This document shows positions 37,419-46,370 of a stretch of 64,000 nucleotides of DNA, piece by piece. A program made the translations under genes and the position numbers. The notes under the pieces are model-generated. The model had not been told where the DNA came from, did not search any database, and saw only the letters and a program-made list of their open reading frames with translations. Each line of letters begins with the position of its first letter. The stretch's first letter is position 1. Source of the DNA: Archangium sp. (GTDB lineage: Bacteria > Myxococcota > Myxococcia > Myxococcales > Myxococcaceae); assembly GCA_030681645.1 (NCBI GenBank), contig JAUXRX010000018.1:124001-188000 (forward strand). Direction: 5' to 3'.

Positions 37419-39614
37419 GTGTTCGTCGGCACCTCGGGGCACGTCGACCACGGCAAGACCTCCCTGGTGAAGGCGCTGACGGGCATCGACACCGATCGCC
37501 TGCCCGAAGAGAAGCGCCGCGGCATCACCCTCGAGCTCGGCTTCGCGCACCTCGCCCTGCCTTCGGGCCGCACCGTGGGCGTCATCGACGTGCCGGGCCA
37601 CGAGCGCTTCGTGAAGGCGATGGCCGCGGGCGCGGGTGGGGTCGACGTGGCGTTGCTGGTGGTGGCCGCCGACGAGGGCGTGATGCCGCAGACGCGTGAG
37701 CACGTCGACATCTGCTCGCTGCTGGGGGTGCGCAGGGGCGTGCTGGTGATCACCAAGAGCGATCTCCTCCCCGGCCTCGGCGAGGGCTGGCTCGAGCTGC
37801 TCGAGGCCGACCTCCGCTCGCTGGTGATCGGCACGCCCTTCGAGCGCGCCGCGCTGATCCCCGTGAGCGCGAAGTCGGGCGAAGGCCTCGACGCCCTGCG
37901 CGCCGAGCTCGATTCCCAGGTCACCGCGCTGGCGCTGGAACCCGAGCTCACCCGGGGCGCCGACGCGCCCGTCTTTCTCCCCATCGATCGCGCGTTCACC
38001 TCGAAGGGCTTCGGCCTGGTGGTGACGGGCACGCTCTGGTCGGGCCGGCTCACCACCGAGGACGCGGTGAGCCTGTTGCCGGGCCTGCCGGGGCCGCTGC
38101 GCGTGCGCGGGCTGCAGGTGCACGGCGCGAGCGTGACGGCGGCCACCGCGGGGAACCGGGTGGCGGTGAACCTGCCGGAGCTCGAGGTGGCGCAGGTGCG
38201 GCGCGGGCTCGTGCTCACCCGCGCAGGCGAGCTGCCCGAGGCGAAGGTGCTCGACGTCGAGCTCACCCTGCTGCCTTCGGTCGAGGCGCCGCTGGGGCGC
38301 CGTTCCCGCCAACAGCTCACGCTGGGCACCGAGCAGGTCGAGGCGGTGGTGCGCCTGGTCGACGTGGACGCGCTGCGGCCCGGCGAGAAGTGCTTCGCGC
38401 AGCTGCGCTTCTCCGCGCCCGTGGCGGCGATCCCCGGGCAGCGCTTCATCTTGCGGGGCACGCGCGCCATCGAGGGCCGCGGCGCCACGGTCGCGGGCGG
38501 GCGGGTGCTGCTGGTCAACCCACCGCGGCGGCGGGCGGGCGCGGCGGCGAGGCTCGCCCGCTTCGCCGAGGCCCCGCTCGAGGAGCGGCTCCAGCTCCTG
38601 CTCACCGAGGCCGGCTACGGCGGGCTCGACGAGGCAGGGCTCTTCGCCCGCGCGCAGTCGACGCAGAAAGAAGTCACCCGCGCGCTCGAGCGCGCCTCGG
38701 CCCGCGGCGCGGTGGTGCTGGTGGAGCGCGAGCGGAGCCGGTCTGGCGGAACGCCGGCCCAGCCGGGACCGGAGCGAAGCGAGGACCTGGGCCAGGGCGA
38801 AGCGACCAGAAAGCTCGAGCGGAGCCGGTCTGGCGGAACGCCGGACCAGCCAGGACCGCAGCGAAGCGAGGACCTGGGCCAGGGCGGAGCGACCAGGAAG
38901 GGGGAGCGGAGCCGGTCTGGCGGAACGCCAGACCAGCCAGGACCGCAGCGAAGCGAGGACCTGGGCCAAGGCGAAGCGACCAGAAAGAGAGACGCCCGCC
39001 GCTTCGTCGCCGCCGAGGTGCTCAAGGCGCTCGAGGCCCGCGCGCTGGCCCGGCTCGACGCCTTCCACCTCGCCAGCGCCGAGCGCGCCGGCATGCCCCG
39101 CGAAGAGCTGCGGCAGCGACTGGGCGAGCCCCCCGAGCGGGTGTTCGCCCGGGTGGTGCAGGGGCTGCTGGAAGGCAGGAAGGTGGAGCTGATCGACGAG
39201 CTGCTCCGGCTCCCCGGGCGGGGGCGGGCCTTCACCGAGGCGGCGTCGGCGCACCAGGCCCAGCTGGCCGCGCTGCTCGAGGCGCGGGGTCTCTCGCCGC
39301 CCACCTTCACCGAGCTCGAGTCGGCGCTGCGGCTGCCCCCGGCCCGCGTCCTCGAGCTGGGCCAGTCGCTGGTGTCGGCGGGGCGGGCGGTGCGCGCGGG
39401 CGAGCTCTTCTTCGCGAAGAGCGCCATCGGGGCCCTGCACCAGAAGCTGCTCGCGCACTTCGCCACGCACGAGAAGCTGAGCACCCAGGCCTTCAAGGAG
39501 CTCACCGGCCTGTCCCGCAAGTTCCTCATTCCCCTCGCGGAGTACTTCGACCGCGAGAAGGTGACCCTCCGGGTGGGTGACGAGCGCCTGCTGCGCAAGC
39601 CGGGCCGGAGTTGA
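37419..39614 (+). CDS. selB: Selenocysteine-specific elongation factor
   Basis: 731 aa from GTG 37419; E. coli SelB has 614. It would deliver Sec-tRNA to UGA codons. GTPase motifs: GHVDHGKTSL (7-16), DVPGHE, TKSD; then two beta-barrel domains (about 175-370) and the C-terminal winged helices that bind the SECIS element (about 370-731). The extra length is mainly three perfect-register copies of a 29-aa unit (ERSRSGGTPDQPGPQRSEDL and on) at about 438-524, inserted between winged-helix domains. No selA, selC or selD is in the window. The organism therefore probably uses selenocysteine. Confidence 0.9.
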   Translation: MFVGTSGHVDHGKTSLVKALTGIDTDRLPEEKRRGITLELGFAHLALPSGRTVGVIDVPGHERFVKAMAAGAGGVDVALLVVAADEGVMPQTREHVDICSLLGVRRGVLVITKSDLLPGLGEGWLELLEADLRSLVIGTPFERAALIPVSAKSGEGLDALRAELDSQVTALALEPELTRGADAPVFLPIDRAFTSKGFGLVVTGTLWSGRLTTEDAVSLLPGLPGPLRVRGLQVHGASVTAATAGNRVAVNLPELEVAQVRRGLVLTRAGELPEAKVLDVELTLLPSVEAPLGRRSRQQLTLGTEQVEAVVRLVDVDALRPGEKCFAQLRFSAPVAAIPGQRFILRGTRAIEGRGATVAGGRVLLVNPPRRRAGAAARLARFAEAPLEERLQLLLTEAGYGGLDEAGLFARAQSTQKEVTRALERASARGAVVLVERERSRSGGTPAQPGPERSEDLGQGEATRKLERSRSGGTPDQPGPQRSEDLGQGGATRKGERSRSGGTPDQPGPQRSEDLGQGEATRKRDARRFVAAEVLKALEARALARLDAFHLASAERAGMPREELRQRLGEPPERVFARVVQGLLEGRKVELIDELLRLPGRGRAFTEAASAHQAQLAALLEARGLSPPTFTELESALRLPPARVLELGQSLVSAGRAVRAGELFFAKSAIGALHQKLLAHFATHEKLSTQAFKELTGLSRKFLIPLAEYFDREKVTLRVGDERLLRKPGRS
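38731..38990. repeat. Three tandem 87-bp repeats inside selB
   Basis: Units begin at 38731, 38818 and 38905, each AGCGGAGCCGGTCTGGCGGA and on, about 95% identical. A diverged relative lies between nuoM and nuoL at 51505-51582. In frame, length a multiple of three. Confidence 0.85.
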
Positions 39615-39658
39615 CGGTGCCCCAACGCGGGCGAGTTCGGTGATAGGCCTGCCCGTTG

Positions 39659-41086
39659 ATGACTCCTGCTCCCGCTCCAGCCGCGCAGCGCAAGGGCCGC
39701 ATCCTCGTCGTCGACGACCAGCGCAACATGCGCGCGACCACCGCGTTGCTGTTGCGCGCCGAGGGTTACGTGGTCGACGAGGCGGGCAGCGGCGAAGAGG
39801 CGCTGGGGTGGCTGGCTGATCACCAGGTCGACCTGCTGCTGACCGATCTGAAGATGGAACCGATGGACGGGCTCCAGCTGCTCAAGCGCGCGGTGGAGCT
39901 GGCCCCGCGGCTCTCGGTCATCGTGATGACCGCCTACGGCAGCATCGAGACCGCCGTCGAGGCGATGCGGCGCGGCGCGTACGACTACATCACCAAGCCC
40001 TTCAAGGACGGCGAGCTGATCCACCGCGTCGACAAGGGCCTCGAGCACGCAGGCCTGGTCTCGGCGGTCGATCTCTTCGCCGGTGAGTTCAAGGCCCGCC
40101 ACGGGTTGTCGTCGCTGGTGGGCCGCAGCCAGGCGATGCGCGATCTCACCACCCGCATCTCCCGCGTGGCCGCCAGCGAGGCCACCGTGCTGGTGCAGGG
40201 CGAGTCAGGCACCGGTAAAGAGCTGGTGGCCCGCGCCATTCACGCGCTCTCGGGCCGTTCGCGGGCGCCCTTCGTGCCCGTCAACTGCGCGGCCATCACC
40301 GAGTCGCTGCTCGAGTCTGAGCTCTTCGGCCACGCCCGTGGCGCCTTCACCGGCGCCGTGAAGGCCCGCCGCGGCCTCTTCGAGGAAGCCCACGGCGGCA
40401 CCATCTTCATCGACGAGGTGACCGAGACGGCGCCCGCCTTCCAGTCGAAGCTGCTGCGCGTGCTGCAGGAGGGCGAGGTGCGGCGGGTGGGCGAGAGCGC
40501 GTCGATCAAGGTCGACGTGCGCACCGTGGCCGCCACCAACCGGGACATCGAGGTCGAGGTCAACGACAAGCGCTTCCGCCAGGACCTCTTCTATCGCCTC
40601 GCGGTGGTGACCCTGGTGGTGCCGCCGCTGCGCGATCGCCTGGAGGACGTGCCGATCCTCGCCCAGCACTTCCTCGATCGCGCCAACGTGCGCAGCCGCA
40701 AGCCGCACCGCTTCCACCCCACCGCGCTCGATCACCTCGCCAGCTACGGCTTCCCCGGCAACGTGCGCGAGCTGGAGAACCTGGTGGAACAGGCCGCCGC
40801 GCTGGCCGAGGGCGAGGAGCTGCTGCCCGACGATTTCCCCCTGCGCCGCAAGTCGGGCGAGGCGGTGCAGGTGCAGGTTCCCGCCCAGCCCTCGGGCGGC
40901 CCGGTGCAGTCGCTGGCCGACGCAGTCACCGACGCCGAGCGGCGCGCCATCACCAGCGCCCTCGAGCAGTCCCCCCATGACCTGTCCCGGGTGGCGGAGG
41001 TGCTGGGCGTCTCGGCCACCACCCTCTGGCGCAAGATGAAGCGCCTGGGCCTCAAGACCACGGGCGAAGAGCCCCAGTTGTCCTGA
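39659..41086 (+). CDS. NtrC-family sigma-54-dependent response regulator (PxrR-like)
   Basis: 475 aa from the ATG at 39659. Receiver domain (about 15-128) with phospho-acceptor Asp63 (LLLTDLKM); AAA+ domain with Walker A GESGTGKE, the sigma-54 contact loop GAFTGAV and Walker B GGTIFIDEV; Fis-type helix-turn-helix at the C-terminus (SRVAEVLGVSATTLWRKMKRLGL). A full activator, needing RpoN at its targets. The two downstream sRNA genes each have a -24/-12 promoter, so this regulator is their natural activator; as I recall, M. xanthus pxr also lies beside such a regulator gene. The cognate histidine kinase is not in the window. Confidence 0.88.
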   Translation: MTPAPAPAAQRKGRILVVDDQRNMRATTALLLRAEGYVVDEAGSGEEALGWLADHQVDLLLTDLKMEPMDGLQLLKRAVELAPRLSVIVMTAYGSIETAVEAMRRGAYDYITKPFKDGELIHRVDKGLEHAGLVSAVDLFAGEFKARHGLSSLVGRSQAMRDLTTRISRVAASEATVLVQGESGTGKELVARAIHALSGRSRAPFVPVNCAAITESLLESELFGHARGAFTGAVKARRGLFEEAHGGTIFIDEVTETAPAFQSKLLRVLQEGEVRRVGESASIKVDVRTVAATNRDIEVEVNDKRFRQDLFYRLAVVTLVVPPLRDRLEDVPILAQHFLDRANVRSRKPHRFHPTALDHLASYGFPGNVRELENLVEQAAALAEGEELLPDDFPLRRKSGEAVQVQVPAQPSGGPVQSLADAVTDAERRAITSALEQSPHDLSRVAEVLGVSATTLWRKMKRLGLKTTGEEPQLS

Positions 41087-41113
41087 GCCGGTGTCCTGGA
41101 TCAAGACTGTTTC

Positions 41114-41127
41114 TTTCAGATCTGAAA
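41114..41127. promoter_or_regulatory. Perfect palindrome TTTCAGATCTGAAA upstream of sRNA 1
   Basis: 14-bp palindrome about 100 bp upstream of the predicted start of sRNA copy 1, the usual distance for an NtrC-type enhancer. A second dyad, TTGCA-N4-TGCAA, lies at 41137-41150. Confidence 0.45.
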
Positions 41128-41201
41128 TGCGCCCCCTTGCATTTGTGCAATCTTAGCAACCGTCCGGGGCTCAACATGCTGAAATAACTGGCAGTCCACT
41201 T

Positions 41202-41217
41202 TGGCACACCGTTCGCT
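41202..41217 (+). promoter_or_regulatory. Sigma-54 promoter of sRNA copy 1
   Basis: TGGCACA-CCGT-TCGCT: the -24 GG and -12 GC are 12 nt apart as required, one mismatch to the -12 consensus TTGC. Predicted start about 41228. Confidence 0.75.
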
Positions 41218-41227
41218 GGGTAAGCAG

Positions 41228-41346
41228 AGGTCGGGCAGACGAAGGTTGAAGGAGGTTCCCCCCCACCACTTCAGCAGCCTCGCTCGACTTCAGCACCAAG
41301 AAGACCCGCGGCTCGGCGCGAACCTGCGTCGAGCCGCCTTTTTTTT
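41228..41346 (+). ncRNA. pxr: Pxr-like small RNA, copy 1
   Basis: About 119 nt. The RNA has a stem GUUGAAG / CUUCAGC (41245-41251 with 41269-41275) closing a cytosine-rich loop (UUCCCCCCCACC), a conserved single-stranded AAGAAGACCCGCGG, and an intrinsic terminator GCGGCTCG..CGAGCCGC plus an 8-T run. A conserved C-rich loop in stem-loop 2 is the hallmark of Pxr, the Cystobacterineae sRNA that blocks fruiting-body development while nutrients last in M. xanthus; tandem paralogues are known from Cystobacter. Own sigma-54 promoter. Start is inferred from promoter spacing; the 3' end is well defined. Family assignment rests on structure and context, not an alignment. Confidence 0.72.
41310..41346 (+). 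terminator. Intrinsic terminator of sRNA copy 1
   Basis: Stem GCGGCTCG / CGAGCCGC with a GCGCGAACCTGCGT loop, then CTTTTTTTT (41339-41346): the clearest intrinsic terminator in the window. Confidence 0.88.
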
Positions 41347-41400
41347 CGAAGGCGAAACCCCGTTTCATCGCTGCAATTTCAACCGTGGGAGTGAAGGCCG

Positions 41401-41416
41401 GGTTGAGATCACAACC
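41401..41416. promoter_or_regulatory. GGTTG-N6-CAACC dyad upstream of sRNA 2
   Basis: Inverted repeat 26 bp upstream of the second -24/-12 element; possible activator site, though nearer the promoter than usual for an enhancer. Confidence 0.3.
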
Positions 41417-41441
41417 GTCTGAAAAAGCTCGAGAAACGTCG

Positions 41442-41457
41442 TGGCACGCGACTGGCA
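41442..41457 (+). promoter_or_regulatory. Sigma-54 promoter of sRNA copy 2
   Basis: TGGCACG-CGAC-TGGCA: full -24 consensus, invariant GG and GC 12 nt apart, one mismatch in the -12 block. Predicted start about 41467-41469. Confidence 0.75.
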
Positions 41458-41466
41458 AAGATAGCA

Positions 41467-41592
41467 GTCCGACACGGCAGTCGATGTGTTGAAGGGGTTC
41501 CCCCCCACCGCTTCAGCAGCCTCGCTGTGTTGGCAGTACAAGAAGACCCGCGGCCCGGTGCTCCCACAAGGAACGCCGGGCCGCCTTCTTTT
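41467..41592 (+). ncRNA. pxr: Pxr-like small RNA, copy 2
   Basis: About 126 nt, in tandem with copy 1, 240 bp start to start. The same parts in the same order: stem GUUGAAG (41488-41494) with CUUCAGC (41511-41517), the same UUCCCCCCCACC loop, the same AAGAAGACCCGCGG and a terminator stem GCGGCCCGG / CCGGGCCGC with TTCTTTT. The promoter-proximal 20 nt and the segment between the stem-loop and the AAGAAGACC block differ between copies, so the two RNAs may be expressed or targeted differently. Ends 12 nt before the stop codon of the convergent lipoprotein gene. Confidence 0.72.
41551..41592 (+). terminator. Intrinsic terminator of sRNA copy 2
   Basis: GCGGCCCGG / CCGGGCCGC stem followed by CTTCTTTT; the loop differs from copy 1 while base pairing is kept, i.e. 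compensatory change. Confidence 0.8.
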
Positions 41593-41604
41593 GGTCCGCT
41601 GTGC

Positions 41605-43422
41605 CTACGGAACGGTGAAGCTGCCGAAGGTGGTGATGTCCACCCCCGCTTCGTCCACGCGGTTTCCGGTGATCGCGATGTCATCTCCGGGCTGCGGCGC
41701 GCCGCCGGGCCAGGCGAACACGCTGAAGCCCCCCGCGGGGACCTGGCCGATGGTGATGGGAGGAGTCATGCCCGTCGACGACGAGACCAGCCACACCGGG
41801 TTTCCGTTGCGCGCGATGGTGATGGACAGCGCCGGCTCGGGCGGCGTCCACGAGAGGGTGTTGCCCGTGACGGTCACGGTGGCCAGGGAGATCTTCCGCG
41901 ACACGCGCAGGCGCAGGGTCACCGGCGTCGACGGGCACACCCGGCGCACCTCGGCGTCTTCTTCGATCTGCTGCTGGCCACCGACGTCGCGGGCGAAGAT
42001 GGCGCTCAGGCGCACCGAGTGGAACGCCTGCTTCTTGAGGCTGAAGGCGCCCTGGGCGTCGACCGCCACGCTGCTGTTGCAGTCGGTGCAGGCGGGCGTG
42101 CCTTCGGGCACGGCGAAGACCGACGAGGACGACACGCCCGTGCCCTGCGCGGCGGGCAGGCCGTCGACGCCGTAGACGGTGCCGGTGATGGTGCAGCTGC
42201 GCGGCACCAGCCGGTTCGCCGCGCTCAGGGTGTCGCTCTTCGTCGAATCGCAGCCGCAGCCGGCGAGCTCGGGCGTGTCCTGCTCGCCGAGATCCCACGC
42301 GTCGGGGCCGACGCGCACGATGGTCACCACCCGCTGCTTCTCGCCGGGCCGGCCGTTGCCCGGGCCCGACTTGCCGAAGTCTTCACCCGCGGCCTCGCTG
42401 CGCATCACCGGCACGCAGTAGCGGCCCGCGGCGTCGGTGACCTTGTCGGGCGAGCGGCCCGTGTACGAGATGCCCTGCACCTCGAGCTGCGCGTTCGCCG
42501 CCGGGCTGCCGTCTTCCTTGAGCAGCAGGCCCGAGATGCAGGTCTGCGAGGTGGCCGGCCAGTCGACGTTCCAGGTGCTGAAGTGCGTCACCTCGGCGCG
42601 CGCGAAGACCACGCCGGGCAGGGTGCCCGCGACCAGCTCGGGCAGCTTCGCCTCGGCGATGAGGGCGCCGGTGCCGTCTTCGTAGAAGCCGGTGCCCTCG
42701 CGCACGAACGAGCCCTTCGCTTCGTCGAACGCGTACATGGGCACGTCGATGCGGTCGTTGCCCGGCTGAATGTCGACGGTCTCGGCCCAGGTCTCGCGGG
42801 GCACGCGCATGCGCAGGGTGGCGGCCTTCGAGAGCTTGCTCACGGGCTTGCCGTCGGCGTCTTCGACCTCGACGGTGGCGAAGACGCCCGAGGTGAGCAG
42901 CTTGCCGTCGGAGTCGATGAAGCCGCCCGGCATCGCGCCCGCGCTGTCGACCGGGTTGAAGGTGGTGCCGCGCACCTCGAAGCCCTCGTCGAGGCCGTCG
43001 ACCTTGAGGCCGCGATCGGGCGAGACACACTTGCCCGCGGCGCAGGCGAGCTTCTCGATGCGCACCAGCGAGACGTCGAACCAGGCCGACTGGTCGCCGG
43101 TCTTCGCGCTGAGCACGCGCACGGTCGAGTTGGTGGAGCTCGACGAGAAGCGCACCGAGATCTCCTTGCCGTCGAGCGTCCCGGCCGAGACCGAGAAGGT
43201 GCCGTCGTCGGCGGTGGTGCCTTCCTTGAACTCCTCGGGCTGGATGATGCCGTCCCCGTCGAGATCGCAGCTGACGCGCACGGTGGCGTCGCCCAGCGGG
43301 CTGGCGTCACTGCTGCCCAGCTCGGAGACGATGCCTTTGACGGTGACCGTCCCCGTCGTCTTGCGGGCACAGCCAAACGCGAGGGACAGCAGACAGAGAA
43401 CCAGCAAGGGTGAAGATCGCAC
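41605..43422 (-). CDS. Carboxypeptidase-regulatory-like lipoprotein
   Basis: 605 aa from GTG 43422, with GGAGGTGG 5-6 nt upstream; the longer frame to 43524 lacks a signal. Lipoprotein signal LLVLCLLSLAFGC. Contains an SdrD/CnaB-like beta-sandwich with an EF-hand-like loop (DLDGDGIIQPEEF, about 45-57), a paired-Cys segment (CAAGKC), and carboxypeptidase-regulatory-like domains (GTVYGVDGLPAAQG; DAQGAFSLKKQAF). Exported surface protein of unknown ligand. Convergent with the Pxr-like RNAs. Confidence 0.72.
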   Translation of the reverse strand: MRSSPLLVLCLLSLAFGCARKTTGTVTVKGIVSELGSSDASPLGDATVRVSCDLDGDGIIQPEEFKEGTTADDGTFSVSAGTLDGKEISVRFSSSSTNSTVRVLSAKTGDQSAWFDVSLVRIEKLACAAGKCVSPDRGLKVDGLDEGFEVRGTTFNPVDSAGAMPGGFIDSDGKLLTSGVFATVEVEDADGKPVSKLSKAATLRMRVPRETWAETVDIQPGNDRIDVPMYAFDEAKGSFVREGTGFYEDGTGALIAEAKLPELVAGTLPGVVFARAEVTHFSTWNVDWPATSQTCISGLLLKEDGSPAANAQLEVQGISYTGRSPDKVTDAAGRYCVPVMRSEAAGEDFGKSGPGNGRPGEKQRVVTIVRVGPDAWDLGEQDTPELAGCGCDSTKSDTLSAANRLVPRSCTITGTVYGVDGLPAAQGTGVSSSSVFAVPEGTPACTDCNSSVAVDAQGAFSLKKQAFHSVRLSAIFARDVGGQQQIEEDAEVRRVCPSTPVTLRLRVSRKISLATVTVTGNTLSWTPPEPALSITIARNGNPVWLVSSSTGMTPPITIGQVPAGGFSVFAWPGGAPQPGDDIAITGNRVDEAGVDITTFGSFTVP

Positions 43423-43524
43423 GGGCCACCTCCAGAGCGGTTGAGCCTCCCTGCTTGCTCCACCCCAGCGGGGAGGGCAAGCGCCGTCTCCGGTGCGCCT
43501 CCCCGGATCCCGGGAGCCGAGCAT

Positions 43525-46370
43525 TCAGAGCGAGGTGAGCTCGAACGTCGGCGGCATCGGCAGGGTCTCGAGCCCGAACACCTCGGTGAACAGCTCAGGT
43601 TCCTCGAAGAACGCGTGGACGTAGGCGACGGTGCGGGGCACTGCGAGCGGGGGGGCGACCTGCGCGCACAACCCGGGCGCCTGCGCCGTGTTCTCCACGT
43701 TGAAGTAGCCGAGGCCGCTCGCCCAGCCGTTGCACGCCATGCGGCCATTGCCCGAGGGGAAGATCGCCAGCTGAGCCTGGGTGCAGGGCGCGGCGAAGCG
43801 ATTGTCTGCGGTGGCGGGCAGGTCGAGGTCCCCGAAGCGGGTGGGGCGCACCAGGCCGAACGTGAGCATCGCCTGGATCGTCAGGGCCTCGCTCACCGCC
43901 CACTGCACGCGTGCCAGCCCGTTGTCCGCCGCGGTGATCGACAGGCGCTGGGTTCTCTCCTGTCCCGCGCAGGGGTTGTTGGAGGTCTCGCTGCTGGTGC
44001 ATACCGACGTCCTCTCCTCTGGGAGCTCCAGGCGGGGAGCTCCGTCGAGGCTGCAGGTCGCCGCCGCCCCCACGACCTGCGCGACCGCCTGGTTGGGTCC
44101 CATGGGCCAGAAGATCAGCCGGTGCAGGTACAGCGCTCCCGTGGTCATCCACACCGCGAGGTACACGGTGCCGGTGGCCCGCGCGCCATCGACGATGGGG
44201 CTGGTGGAGGCCACGTAGAAGTCGCGCGGGTCGAGGGAGACGGTGAACCGCAGCGTGCCGTCGGCGACATCGGGCGCAGCCTGGTTCCGCAGCCAGAAGC
44301 CGTTGTTCACCCGCTCCAGGTTCGAGTTCTCCAGCACGAGCGAGGTGGCGTTCATCGTTCGCGTCGGCGCGGCGAAGGTGGCGTCTGGCTGGTTCCAGGC
44401 GAGCAGCGCCACTCCCGACACACGCGCGTCCCGCTTCATGGCCTCCTTCACTTCCTTCGGAGCCTTCTTCATGAAGATGTCGCGCTCGGTCGGGATGATC
44501 TCGATCTCTCCGGTGAGGCGCTGGGAGATGGGGTTCCGGAACGCCTGCTGGGCACCGCACTTGTTGCAGGTGTTGGTCGTGCAGCAGGCCTCGACCGGCG
44601 CGACGAAGAGGGTCGTCTGGTCGATGGTCTCCAACTGCTTGACCAGGGGAAACCCGTTGGGAATGGGCACCGCGAACTTGAGCGGCGTGCGCTCGGGGTT
44701 CTGAAGGTGCGCGGTGACCAGCAGGGCGCTGTGACTGGAACGCGCGAGGGTGGAGTATTGGGCGAAGCTCACGCCCACTGAGGCCTCGAGCACTCCGCCC
44801 GGCGCGACGTCCTGGAACACCGTCGTGAGCAGCTCGACCCTGGCGCCGTTGGGCGCCATCACGTCGTCGGGCTTGATGGACACCAGCTCGAGCTGCGTCA
44901 CGGACCAGGTCAGCGCATGGGGGCTGGAGGCAGGCCAGAGGTTCCAGAGGCGCACGCTCAGGCGCAGCATGTCGCCCGAGGCCGAGGGCGTCACCTCGGC
45001 GCGCGCGGGTTGCAGGCCCAGTGAAAGCACGCTCTGTGCGTAGCCATGCGCGCGCGCCATCAACGGCTCGGCGTAGTGGTTCCATGCGTCGGGCCCGAGG
45101 ACGTTGGGGCCGGAGAACCCGTCAGACCACGCGCTGTCGAACACCGCCACCGCGGGGAGCGGCAGGGAGCCGGGCGCGCTGGGAAAGAGATTCCCGGCTC
45201 GCGAGTCGAGCTGCGGCCACGGGTACTCCACCAGGTTGTCGATGCGGGGCAGCGGGAGGAAGGCGAGCGTCGGGGCCAGCGAGCCCAGCCGCGGCGATCG
45301 CTTGAAGCCTTCACCGGTGTTCTTCGGAACGGTGGAGAAGTCGATGTCGGCCGGCCCCCGCTTGAGGTGACTCCAGGCAAGGAAGTTCGCGTTGGTGAAC
45401 TCGGCGATGCCGGGTGTCAGGCCGCTGAGCGTGGCGGCGGGCGAAGTGCTGTAGACGTCGCGATCCCAGAACGCGCGGATGCCGTCGGTGGCCAGGGTGC
45501 GCACCGGGAAGATGGTCCACGTGGCGGCTGGCGTGTGGCCGAAGAGCTTCTTGAAGCGGGCGTCGTCACGCAGCCACTCTTCGAAGCCATCGCCCGGGTG
45601 CGCCAGATCTCGCGCGTGATCCGGCACCGTGTTGTCAGAGATGAGGTGCATCACCTGGCCCATGGCGCGGAACGCCGAGGCCAGGCCACTCTCGCGCTTC
45701 GCGAGCTCTCGCTCGCTGAAGGCCCGATGCAGGCCTTCCCCGATGGTCGGGTAGCCCCAGTGGTTCTTTCCGTCGGCGCCGCCCGACTGGGCGTTCATCA
45801 CCCACTCGGTCACCGAGATGCCGCGACGAACCAGGTTGAGCATCGGGGTCGACTCGAGCGCGTTCTCGTCGAGCAGGCCGGTGTAGCCGCCTCCCCCGGT
45901 GGCGAGCGGGTCGTGGAAGTGGTTCACCGCGCGGCGCCCGCCCCACTTCGTGCCGTCCTCCATGCCGCTGAAGCCGTCTTCCCAGAAGCCTCCCTTCACC
46001 ACCCAGCAATACAGAGGCAGAGACAGGCTGGGCGGGTCGGTGGGTTTGTCGTTGCCAATCACCGCGCCCCCGCCGCCGGGCTCGAAGCGCACGCCCTGCA
46101 CGAGGTCCTTGCGGCCTTTGACGCACTGCTCGGTGGAGAGCTCCGGTGTCGGCGCGATGTCGTTGGCGATCGGGGGGGCAGCAGAGACGTAGAGGATGCG
46201 CTGCAGGACTCGTCGAAGGAGCCGATGGGCTGGCCGCCGCGAGTGATGCCAGTGCCCCAGGGCGTTCCCTCCTTGATCACCTGGACGTTGAGGTCCTGAT
46301 GGTTGGGGGCCCAGAACGCGAGCCCGGCGCTGGCGAAGAGCATCAAGCAGAGGGAGAGGAGCCGCTTCAT
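43525..46370 (-). pseudogene. Zinc-dependent phospholipase C/P1-nuclease-like secreted protein, frameshifted
   Basis: Reads as one protein of about 949 aa if a single -1 frameshift is allowed. The ATG at 46370 overlaps the upstream stop (ATGA) and opens a signal peptide (RLLSLCLMLFASAGLA) followed by FWAPNHQDL; in this superfamily the mature N-terminal Trp is a zinc ligand. After residue 55 (FDES, near 46206) homology continues in the next frame (LQRILYVSAAPPI). Zinc-site motifs follow: NHFHDPLA and GQVMHLISDNTVPDHARDL. The shift could equally lie in the C7 run at 46172-46178. The remaining 600 residues are beta-rich and unassigned. Sequencing error, phase variation or decay are all possible. 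Confidence 0.6.

Noticed and set aside
41161..41200. Possible third, degenerate Pxr copy upstream of copy 1
   Set aside because: No C-rich loop, conserved AAGAAGACC block or terminator; only short chance similarity.
46150..46210. Programmed -1 frameshifting in the phospholipase-like gene
   Set aside because: No slippery heptamer with a downstream pseudoknot is evident; a simple indel explains it better.
44750..46299. Large plus-strand frames over the phospholipase-like gene
   Set aside because: GC-skewed shadows of the minus-strand genes; no start signals or domain content.
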